From Spirosomataceae bacterium (GTDB lineage Bacteria > Bacteroidota > Bacteroidia > Cytophagales > Spirosomataceae): a stretch of 34,172 bases of DNA. The position numbers were made by a program, and so were the translations under genes. Positions 1-7,187 of this stretch are shown here, one piece after another (the stretch's first letter is position 1; each line of letters opens with the position of its first letter). Location: contig JAKONH010000405.1 in NCBI GenBank assembly GCA_022702045.1, positions 1 through 34,172 of the forward strand, written 5' to 3'. The notes under the pieces were generated by a model. It saw nothing but the letters and a program-made list of their open reading frames with translations, did no database searches and was not told where the DNA came from.

Positions 1-438
1 GTCTATTATTTCTTGGATCAGGAATACGAAACACTGTATCGAAGCGAGACCCTAGCCAATACCCTTGTTCGCTATTTCGGTATTCTTGCAATTTTCATCG
101 CCTGTCTGGGTCTGTTCGGGCTCGCAACGTTCACAGCTAATCAGCGCACCAAAGAAATCGGCGTCCGCAAAGTGTTAGGAGCCAGCGTAACCAGCATCGT
201 GGCGTTACTATCGAAAGACTTTCTAAAGCTGGTTCTGATGGCGATTCTCATTGCCTCCCCAATTGCTTATTACGCCATGCATCAATGGCTTCAAGGCTTC
301 GCGTACCGCATCGACATCAGCTGGTGGATGTTCGCCCTGGCGGGAGGGCTCGCTATAAATGTCGCCCTGCTGACGGTCAGCTTCCAGAGCATCCGGGCGG
401 CCCTGGTCAATCCCGTTAAATCGCTTCGTTCCGAATAA
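1..438 (+). CDS. ABC transporter permease, FtsX/MacB type (C-terminal fragment)
   Basis: The reading frame is open from base 1, so the start lies outside the window; about 145 residues are visible. They cover the end of the second periplasmic domain and the whole second FtsX domain: a transmembrane helix with the motif CLGLFGLATFTA, the cytoplasmic coupling sequence KEIGVRKVLGAS, two further helices, and the end NPVKSLRSE. The last 97 residues align without gaps to the tails of the ten complete permeases in the window. It is the distal gene of an operon, because two hairpins follow, the second a strong terminator. By family knowledge it is an inner-membrane subunit coupling ATP hydrolysis by a separate ATPase to periplasmic conformational work. 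The substrate is unknown. Confidence 0.93.
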   Translation, partial: VYYFLDQEYETLYRSETLANTLVRYFGILAIFIACLGLFGLATFTANQRTKEIGVRKVLGASVTSIVALLSKDFLKLVLMAILIASPIAYYAMHQWLQGFAYRIDISWWMFALAGGLAINVALLTVSFQSIRAALVNPVKSLRSE

Positions 439-462
439 CCAGCAGCCTTCCATAGCACGCTT

Positions 463-492
463 CACCGACATCGCACGATGGTGCTGTCGGTG
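463..492 (+). other. Stem-loop after the upstream permease operon
   Basis: CACCGACA (463-470) pairs with TGTCGGTG (485-492), and the inner GCAC (473-476) pairs with GTGC (481-484) around a GATG loop, with TC bulged at 471-472. No T-run follows. It may protect the 3' end of the mRNA or work together with the terminator 31 bp downstream. Confidence 0.5.
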
Positions 493-522
493 ATGAAAGT
501 TCATCGCGTCGACACAACGAAT

Positions 523-558
523 CCCCGTACCAGACCGGTCTGGTACGGGGACTTTTTT
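523..558 (+). terminator. Rho-independent terminator
   Basis: A perfect 14-bp inverted repeat, CCCCGTACCAGACC followed directly by its complement (523-550), is followed by AC and six T residues (553-558). The real loop would open the central few bases. It closes the permease operon ending at 438 and separates it from the gene at 680. Confidence 0.9.
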
Positions 559-641
559 AGGATATGCTACCGGGAAACCAGCTTTTACAACTCCTTAACA
601 TCATTTTACACGCTATTTACCGTCAGCAATAGGTCGTCCGA

Positions 642-649
642 TACCTTTG
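642..649 (+). promoter_or_regulatory. Candidate Bacteroidota -7 element
   Basis: TACCTTTG fits TAnnTTTG, the -7 consensus of the Bacteroidota primary sigma factor, 30 bp before the ATG at 680. No good TTTG -33 box lies at the usual distance, so the promoter rests on one element. Confidence 0.45.
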
Positions 650-679
650 GTCAGGTATTCACTATTAGACACTTGAACC

Positions 680-1156
680 ATGAAATCGAACCGGATGTCC
701 TGGTACAGCGCACCGCTGATCGCGCTTTCTTTTGCTGCTCTGGCCCACACGCCGTACACTGGTCAGGTAGTTGTCGACCAGCAGCCGACAGCAACGCCAG
801 TCCATTCATCCGGGCCGCTGCTGGTCAATAATCAATCGCTGAACCCGGCGCTTCTGTCAACAGTCAGCCGGGGTTTGTTGACTGTTGTATCGACCAACTC
901 GGCCAACGAAACGAGGGGGCGGATTCCCTTCCGTGTGTACCTCAAGCGAGACGGCGACATCGTCGACAACCGTGTTCACCGTGCCGATCAGCCCGTAACT
1001 GAAATCGACTTAAAAGACGTTTTGGCCGTTGCCCGGCCGGGCGACTGGCTGATTGTCGAACCCATCCGGACAGACAATCATGTACCTCGCCATACGTTGC
1101 TGGTGAAATCTCCCGTGAACCTGTGGATCGCATTGTTGGGGCGGGATAACTGCTGA
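680..1156 (+). CDS. Small exported protein of unknown function
   Basis: 158 residues. The N-terminus (MKSNRMSWYSAPLIALSFAA) looks like a signal peptide or membrane anchor. The mature part is predicted mostly soluble, with a stretch rich in beta-branched residues around 60-145 and a single Cys at the C-terminus. I do not recognise a family. The gene begins soon after a -7-like box and lies just before the membrane-anchored winged-helix regulator (71 bp to its ATG at 1227, 35 bp to the alternative TTG). The two are probably co-transcribed, and this protein could modulate the regulator's periplasmic domain, by analogy with pairs such as ToxR/ToxS. That role is inferred from position only. The frame is preferred over the overlapping frame at 478-831 because of its signal peptide and operon fit. 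Confidence 0.65.
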   Translation: MKSNRMSWYSAPLIALSFAALAHTPYTGQVVVDQQPTATPVHSSGPLLVNNQSLNPALLSTVSRGLLTVVSTNSANETRGRIPFRVYLKRDGDIVDNRVHRADQPVTEIDLKDVLAVARPGDWLIVEPIRTDNHVPRHTLLVKSPVNLWIALLGRDNC

Positions 1157-1226
1157 TGCTGGCTCGACCAGCCATAAGCGGCTCTCCCTGTTGTTGCCTA
1201 CCTTAGCGTCGTTAGCTTGTACACGT

Positions 1227-2132
1227 ATGGTATTGATACGCCCGATCGCCGTTCTGCTTGTCCTGCTGGCAGTGGCTTTGTTGTTCAGTCAGTTTACGCG
1301 GCTATCCGTGGGCCACGGCGATACCACAAAGCCGCTGCCGGCGGAAAAAATAAACCTGGCCCTGCGCCGGACAGCGCATCAACTATTAACTCAGGCTGGC
1401 GACACGACCTCCCGTATTCGACCCGCGCAGCAGTTGGCCCCTACCCTGTTTCAGATTCGTCTGGACCGCCCGTTCGCCTACAAAACATTGCCCGCGCTGC
1501 TACAGCAATCGATGCAACGGCAGGGCATCGAGCGGCCATACGATGTATCGCTACTCGACTGCCGGAACGGTGAACTTCAGTTGGGCTATTCACTGCTCGA
1601 TTTTCGGGAAGACGGCACTGTTCCGTGCGCAGACCGCCAGCAGGTGAGCGGTTGCTATACCCTGCGCGTATCGTTTGACACCCCAACGCCGGCACGGCAT
1701 ACAGCGACGGATCGGCTGGGCTGGCTCGCTGGTTTTTTGCTGTTGGGGAGTGCCTGCGTACTCTGGACCAGCGCTGCGAAACCACCGGCCTCCGACGTGA
1801 CAGCAACGAATATCCGAGTTGACGTAGGGCAAACCTCATTCTGCCTGATCAATCAATCGGTAATTGTGGCAGGCCAATCCAGCGAGCTCACATACCGGGA
1901 AGCCAAATTGCTGAATCTCTTCATACAGCATCCCAATCAGTTACTCGAACGGACGTTTATTCTCAAGGCTGTCTGGGAAGATGAAGGCATTATCGTGGGG
2001 CGCAGCGTGGATGTGTTCGTGTCGCGACTCCGCAAATTGCTGCAACCCGACGCATCGCTACGTATCGTGACCATTCATGGCGTTGGCTACCGACTGGAGG
2101 TAATCGACCCGAAAGACAGGTTGGCATCATAG
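1227..2132 (+). CDS. Membrane-anchored winged-helix transcriptional regulator
   Basis: 301 residues from the ATG at 1227, which places the first helix at the N-terminus; an in-frame TTG at 1191 would add 12 residues. Order: transmembrane helix (about 3-21), presumed periplasmic domain (22-163) with Cys at 112, 134 and 143, second helix (164-181), short linker, then an OmpR/PhoB-type winged helix (about 205-292) with the sequences LTYREAKLLNLF, RSVDVFVSRLRKLL and VTIHGVGYRL. There is no receiver domain or phosphoacceptor Asp, so it is probably a one-component sensor that reads a periplasmic signal and binds DNA from the membrane. The order is the reverse of ToxR or CadC, whose winged helix is N-terminal. 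It lies upstream of the permease operon at 2340 and may control it, but this is not shown by sequence. Confidence 0.85.
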   Translation: MVLIRPIAVLLVLLAVALLFSQFTRLSVGHGDTTKPLPAEKINLALRRTAHQLLTQAGDTTSRIRPAQQLAPTLFQIRLDRPFAYKTLPALLQQSMQRQGIERPYDVSLLDCRNGELQLGYSLLDFREDGTVPCADRQQVSGCYTLRVSFDTPTPARHTATDRLGWLAGFLLLGSACVLWTSAAKPPASDVTATNIRVDVGQTSFCLINQSVIVAGQSSELTYREAKLLNLFIQHPNQLLERTFILKAVWEDEGIIVGRSVDVFVSRLRKLLQPDASLRIVTIHGVGYRLEVIDPKDRLAS

Positions 2133-2201
2133 TCAGCGTGACTCGCCACAGCCACCCATAGTCAGGCTGATTTACCGCGGCATGGCTAGTTGTAGCAGAC
2201 T

Positions 2202-2238
2202 TGTTCGGCACTGGACAAAACTTGTCCGCCAGCGGACA
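2202..2238. promoter_or_regulatory. Tandem palindromic operator/enhancer (site set 1)
   Basis: The proximal site at 2223-2238 is TGTCCGCCAGCGGACA, a perfect palindrome with 7-bp arms around CA. The distal site at 2202-2217 is TGTTCGGCACTGGACA, which keeps GTTC-N6-GGAC. Centres are 21 bp apart, two helical turns, so both would face the same side of DNA. The pair lies 102-138 bp before the permease start at 2340. The same arrangement occurs upstream of 12983 and 26061. Confidence 0.7.
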
Positions 2239-2290
2239 GTCAATCTAAAAAAAAGGCTTATTCTGACCACCAGAGGCCCTTTTCGGGGCG

Positions 2291-2306
2291 TGGCATAGTA
2301 GTTGAT
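2291..2306 (+). promoter_or_regulatory. Candidate sigma-54-type -24/-12 promoter
   Basis: TGGCATAGTAGTTGAT matches TGGCACG-N4-TTGCW with correct spacing, including GG at -24 and TTG at -15 to -13, but has A in place of the -12 C. The predicted start is near 2317, 23 bp before the ATG. An overlapping alternative is a Bacteroidota -33/-7 pair: TTG at 2302-2304, 20 bp, then TAACTTGG at 2325-2332. Confidence 0.4.
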
Positions 2307-2339
2307 CCCATAGCCGACACGTGCTAACTTGGCTCGACT

Positions 2340-4724
2340 ATGCTTTCAAATTACTTCAAAATCGCCTGGCGGAATCTGGTTCGCAACAAGGTCTATACGT
2401 CGATCAACGTGCTGGGGCTGGCCCTCAGCCTGACCTGTGCCATCCTGATTTTTACCCTAGTCAGCTACCACGTTGGGGTCGATCAGTTTCACACCAATGC
2501 CGACCGAATTTACCGCGTTGTGATGGAAACCCACAACGAAGGCGTCGACTACTCGTCGGGAGTGTATGCGCCGTTGGGCCGGGTAATTCGCGACGAACAA
2601 ACGTTTGCCGAAAAAACGGCGCGTGTACTATCCGTCAATGGTGCCGCTATCGTGGTGCCCAACGCCAGCCAAACCGACAAATATCGCGAAAACGTTGCCT
2701 TCGCCGAAGGTGATTTCTTTGCCATTCTCGACTTTCCTCTTCTTCAGGGCGATGCAAAAACAGCCCTCAGCGCCCCTAATACGGCAATCCTGACGGAGCA
2801 TATGGCCCGGAAGCTTTTCGGGACCGATAACCCGATTGGCAAGCCGTTTCGGCTCGACAACCGGATGGATTTCACCGTGACGGGAATCCTTCGGGACATA
2901 CCGGCCAACACCGACCGCCGGGAAGAAATATACCTTTCGTTTACTAGCGCAACGCAGTACGATAACTATTTCAACGAGCAAAACTGGGGCAACTATTCGA
3001 GTAGCCTCCAGGTATTTACGCTATTGAAACCAGCCACGTCCGTAGCGACGGCAGAGGGGGCCTTAGCCCGTATCCGGCAGAAATACGTGACCGATGCCAG
3101 CAACCGGAATAACATATTCAGGTTACAGCCCATTGCCGATATACACCTCAACACGAACTACAGCGGGCGCATCGACAAGATGAATCTGTGGGCTTTATCG
3201 CTGATCGGCTTCCTGCTGATTGTGGTGGCGTGTATCAATTTCATCAATCTGGCCACGGCACAAGCCCTCAAACGGGCCAAAGAGATTGGCGTTCGGAAAG
3301 TACTGGGCAGCCAGCCGGGGCAGCTTTTCTGGCAGTTCATGGCCGAGACAAGCCTGATTAGCGGGTTAGCCACGCTACTGGCCCTCGGCATCGCTTCGCT
3401 GACGTTACCCTGGCTCAGTCAGTTATTACAGACCGACCTGTCGATTAACCTATTCGGTAATTCAACCCTGCTTCTGTTTCTGCTGGTATCGACCCTACTC
3501 GTCACCTTCCTGTCGGGGGCCTATCCCGGCCTGATTCTGGCGGGATTCCGGCCAGCGCTGGCCCTGAGCGGGCGGCTATCGCAGCGGCAAGTGGGCGGGT
3601 TTCCACTCCGGCGGGTGCTGGTAGTGGGGCAGTTAGCGCTGTCGCAGATGCTTATCATCGGTACCCTAGTCATCACCAATCAGATGCGATACACCCGGCA
3701 GGCTGATCTGGGGTTTGTGAAAGAGGGCGTGGTGATGTTGCCGTTGCCGGTTCAGGATAAGGCTAAAATGAGTACGCTGAAGTCGCAGCTCTTGCAATTA
3801 CCGGGCGTTGACAGGGTGTCGTTTTGCTACCAAGCCCCCGCCGATTTTGGGGTCAACGCGACCACGGTTCGTTTAGGGGGCCGGGTGCAGGACGAGCCGT
3901 TTTTACTCAATACAAAAGATGCCGATGAGGAGTACATACCGACCTTCGGCATAACGCTGCTTGCCGGGCGCAACATTGTTCATTCCGATACGACCCGTGA
4001 GTTCATCCTGAACGAAGCCGCCCTGAAAGCCCTGAACCTGAAATCACCGCAGGAAGCCATTGGCCAGATGCTTTACACCAGCAAAGGCCGTCGAAATGGG
4101 CCTATCGTGGGGGTAATGAAGGACTTTCATAACGGCTCGTTCCGACAGTCGATTCCGCCCATCTGCATCCGGTCCGACGTTGGGGCGTATATGTCCTGCG
4201 CCGTGCGGATAAACCTGAGTTCGGCCCGGACCGCCCTGCCCGCCATGGAGAAAATCTGGACAGAGACCTTCCCCGAATTTATGTACGCACACCAGTTTCT
4301 GGACGAGCGGATTGCCGAATTCTACGCCCTCGACGCACTGGTACTAACCCTACTGACGGTGTTCGCGCTGATTGCCATTTTCATCGGCTGTCTGGGCCTG
4401 TTCGGTCTGGTGTCGTTTATGGTGACTCAGAAAACCAAAGAGATTGGCGTTCGGAAAGTGCTGGGAGCCAGTGTGCCTTCCATACTATGGTTGTTTGGTC
4501 AGGAGTTTGTCCGGCTCACCCTCGTTGCCATCGTCATTGCCAGTCCGATAGCGTGGTACGCCATGAATCGATGGCTACAGAATTTTCAGTACCGAATCGA
4601 CATCGAGTGGTGGGTCTTTGCGCTGGCCGGACTGCTGGCGGTATGCGTCGCCCTGCTGACAGTGAGTTTCCAAAGCATCCGGGCCGCCCTGATGAACCCC
4701 GTCAAATCGCTCCGCAGCGAATAA
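2340..4724 (+). CDS. ABC transporter permease, FtsX/MacB type (copy 2)
   Basis: 794 residues. The N-terminus MLSNYFKIAWRNLVRNK is the family signature and fixes the start. Order: helix 1 (about 21-45), first MacB-type periplasmic domain (46-280), first FtsX domain (about 283-405) with CINFINLATA and the coupling motif KRAKEIGVRKVLGS at 311-324, a fifth helix (424-445), second periplasmic domain (446-655), second FtsX domain (about 668-790) with KEIGVRKVLGAS from 700, ending NPVKSLRSE. There is no nucleotide-binding domain, unlike true MacB. First gene of a three-permease operon, with 12 bp to the next start, and preceded by the tandem palindromes and a -24/-12-like element. Substrate unknown. 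Confidence 0.95.
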   Translation: MLSNYFKIAWRNLVRNKVYTSINVLGLALSLTCAILIFTLVSYHVGVDQFHTNADRIYRVVMETHNEGVDYSSGVYAPLGRVIRDEQTFAEKTARVLSVNGAAIVVPNASQTDKYRENVAFAEGDFFAILDFPLLQGDAKTALSAPNTAILTEHMARKLFGTDNPIGKPFRLDNRMDFTVTGILRDIPANTDRREEIYLSFTSATQYDNYFNEQNWGNYSSSLQVFTLLKPATSVATAEGALARIRQKYVTDASNRNNIFRLQPIADIHLNTNYSGRIDKMNLWALSLIGFLLIVVACINFINLATAQALKRAKEIGVRKVLGSQPGQLFWQFMAETSLISGLATLLALGIASLTLPWLSQLLQTDLSINLFGNSTLLLFLLVSTLLVTFLSGAYPGLILAGFRPALALSGRLSQRQVGGFPLRRVLVVGQLALSQMLIIGTLVITNQMRYTRQADLGFVKEGVVMLPLPVQDKAKMSTLKSQLLQLPGVDRVSFCYQAPADFGVNATTVRLGGRVQDEPFLLNTKDADEEYIPTFGITLLAGRNIVHSDTTREFILNEAALKALNLKSPQEAIGQMLYTSKGRRNGPIVGVMKDFHNGSFRQSIPPICIRSDVGAYMSCAVRINLSSARTALPAMEKIWTETFPEFMYAHQFLDERIAEFYALDALVLTLLTVFALIAIFIGCLGLFGLVSFMVTQKTKEIGVRKVLGASVPSILWLFGQEFVRLTLVAIVIASPIAWYAMNRWLQNFQYRIDIEWWVFALAGLLAVCVALLTVSFQSIRAALMNPVKSLRSE

Positions 4725-4736
4725 ATCACTCAGACT

Positions 4737-7175
4737 ATGCTGACTAACTATCTCAAGATTGCCTGGCGGAATCTGCTGCGCAACAAAGCCTTCTCGGCCA
4801 TCAACATCGTCGGGCTGGCGATTGGGCTGGCCACCTGCCTGCTCATCAGTCTGTTTGTGCTGGACGAACTGAGCTACGACCGATTCAATACCAAAGCCGA
4901 CCGCATTGTCCGGGTTGTACTACGGGGGACTCTCAACGGCGAACAGGTTCGCGAAGCAAATGTGATGGCCCCCGTAGCCCAAGCCTTGCAAAGGCGTTTC
5001 CCGGAAATTCAGGCAACGGTACGCCTGCGAACTGCCGGAAAACCGCCTATTGCCTACGGCAACAAACTACTACGTGATAATCAGATTGCCTTCGCCGATT
5101 CAACACTCTTCCGGGTGTTCACCCTGCCCTTATTGAAGGGCGATGCACACACCGCACTTTCGCGTCCCAATACGCTCGTACTTACCGAGAGCATGGCCCG
5201 CAAATTTTTCGGCCGTGAAGACCCTATCGGCAAAGTACTGCTCGTATTTGGCGACAAAGTGGCCTACACAATTACGGGGGTAATGGCCGACGTGCCGGTT
5301 CATTCGCACTTTCGGTTCGACGCATTCGCGTCGATGACGGGAGAGGCAGAGGCCAGTCAGAACAACTGGTTACGATCTAATTTTTTCACGTATCTGTTAC
5401 TGTCTGATGACAACACGTACCAACGGCTGGAAGCTAAACTTCAGCCGGTTGTTGATGCTAATATGTTTCCTCCCCTGGAAAAGATGCTGGGTACTTCCAG
5501 CGCTGAATTCAGAAAAAAAGGCGGTCAGCTTGGCCTGTTTCTACAACCCCTGACAGAAATTCACCTACACTCAGACCTTAAGCCGGAGAGCGAACTGGAG
5601 CCGGGTGGCGACATCCGGTACGTATATCTATTCAGCGCGATTGCCGTATTTATGCTGTTGCTGGCCTGTATCAATTTTATAAACCTCAGCACGGCAGGTG
5701 CAGCGAAGCGAGCCAAAGAGGTAGGTATCCGCAAGGCGCTAGGATCAGAACGTAGCGCGCTGATCAGCCAATTCCTGGCTGAATCGGGCCTGCTTACAAT
5801 GCTGGCGATGGGGCTGGCGGTCGGACTAGTGCTTATACTGTTGCCAGCCTTTAACCACCTGGCTGGTAAAGCAATTCGCTTGACCTCAATCAGCCCGTAC
5901 AAGCTGTTGGCCGGGCTCGTGGCATTTAGCTTGCTTGTTAGTGTCGTAGCCGGGAGTTATCCAGCCTTTTTTCTGTCGTCGTTTCGGTCAATTTCCACAT
6001 TAAAGGGAGCTACTGTACTGCCGGGTAGCCAACGCATCAGCCTGCGGAGTGGACTGGTAGTCTTCCAGTTTTTCGTATCAATCAGCCTACTTATCGGTAC
6101 TACAGTCGTGTATCGACAGCTGCACTACATTCAAACCATAAAACTTGGCTACGATAAGGAGCAGGTACTGGTGCTGGAACATACCAGCGTACTAGGTAAG
6201 AACGAAGCGCTATGGCGAAAAACGCTCGCTCAGGATTCCCGTGTTATGAGGGCAAGCATGTCTGGTTTTTTGCCAAATACCACGCTCAATACAGGGCTTA
6301 TTTCCATGCATCCTACGGGTGAAAGCGCCCGGCTGACACGTCTATCCCTATTCGGTATAGACCAGCACTACGTACCTACGCTGGGCATGAAAGTGATAAC
6401 CGGACGTAACTTTTCGGATGCGTTTCCGAGCGATTCCTCTGCGGTGCTCATCAATGAAGCGACAGCCCGCCTTTTCAACTGGCGCAGCAACGCTATTGGC
6501 CAAACACTCAGCTACCCGGCCATGCCTGGCTCCGGCAATTTGGACAAAACTTTCCGGGTGATTGGTGTGGTACAGGATTTTCATTTCCGATCGTTACACG
6601 AGCCGATTGCGCCTGCCGTCTTAATGCTCAGCGATAATTCCGGCGGTATTCTTCTCAAAATCAGAACCGACAATGTAGCAGGCCTGCTGGCATCACTGAA
6701 AGAACAATGGGCTGCGTTTAAGACCGACACTCCATTTGCCTATTCTTTCCTGGACGAGAGTTACAAGGCGACATACCTGGCAGAGCAGAAGACGGGGCAG
6801 ATTCTGGGTTTATTCGCTGGTCTAACCATCTTCGTGGCCTGCCTGGGCTTGTTTGGCCTGGCCACGTTTACCGCCCAGCAACGTACCAAAGAGATTGGCG
6901 TACGCAAGGTATTAGGCGCATCCGTCACCAGTATCGTCGCCCTGCTCTCCCGCGACTTCCTTAAGCTGGTACTCGTCGCTATCGTCTTGGCCTCGCCCAT
7001 CGCCTACTACGCCATGCACCAATGGTTGCAGGACTTTGCTTATCGCATCGACATCAGCTGGTGGGTCTTTGCCCTGGCCGGATTATTGGCAATAGGTATC
7101 GCGCTACTAACGGTCAGTTTCCAGAGTATACGGGCTGCCCTGATCAATCCCGTGAAGTCACTACGGTCAGAGTAA
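4737..7175 (+). CDS. ABC transporter permease, FtsX/MacB type (copy 3)
   Basis: 812 residues, starting MLTNYLKIAWRNLLRNK. Helix 1 is at about 20-43, the first periplasmic domain follows to about 290, and the first FtsX domain has LLACINFINLSTAGAAKRAK then EVGIRKALGS ending at 337. The second FtsX domain carries FVACLGLFGLATFTAQQ and KEIGVRKVLGAS from 718. Twelve bases separate it from both neighbours, so the three genes are surely one transcript. Its tail is very close at DNA level to copy 4: 26 identical bases at 6939-6964 and 9396-9421. The second periplasmic domain (about 440-680) differs strongly from those of its neighbours, suggesting a different ligand or partner. Confidence 0.95.
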   Translation: MLTNYLKIAWRNLLRNKAFSAINIVGLAIGLATCLLISLFVLDELSYDRFNTKADRIVRVVLRGTLNGEQVREANVMAPVAQALQRRFPEIQATVRLRTAGKPPIAYGNKLLRDNQIAFADSTLFRVFTLPLLKGDAHTALSRPNTLVLTESMARKFFGREDPIGKVLLVFGDKVAYTITGVMADVPVHSHFRFDAFASMTGEAEASQNNWLRSNFFTYLLLSDDNTYQRLEAKLQPVVDANMFPPLEKMLGTSSAEFRKKGGQLGLFLQPLTEIHLHSDLKPESELEPGGDIRYVYLFSAIAVFMLLLACINFINLSTAGAAKRAKEVGIRKALGSERSALISQFLAESGLLTMLAMGLAVGLVLILLPAFNHLAGKAIRLTSISPYKLLAGLVAFSLLVSVVAGSYPAFFLSSFRSISTLKGATVLPGSQRISLRSGLVVFQFFVSISLLIGTTVVYRQLHYIQTIKLGYDKEQVLVLEHTSVLGKNEALWRKTLAQDSRVMRASMSGFLPNTTLNTGLISMHPTGESARLTRLSLFGIDQHYVPTLGMKVITGRNFSDAFPSDSSAVLINEATARLFNWRSNAIGQTLSYPAMPGSGNLDKTFRVIGVVQDFHFRSLHEPIAPAVLMLSDNSGGILLKIRTDNVAGLLASLKEQWAAFKTDTPFAYSFLDESYKATYLAEQKTGQILGLFAGLTIFVACLGLFGLATFTAQQRTKEIGVRKVLGASVTSIVALLSRDFLKLVLVAIVLASPIAYYAMHQWLQDFAYRIDISWWVFALAGLLAIGIALLTVSFQSIRAALINPVKSLRSE

Positions 7176-7187
7176 ACCCCTACGATT

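Noticed and set aside
478-831. Plus-strand frame of 117 codons
   Set aside because: It runs through the terminator at 523-558 and overlaps the better-supported exported-protein gene in another frame.
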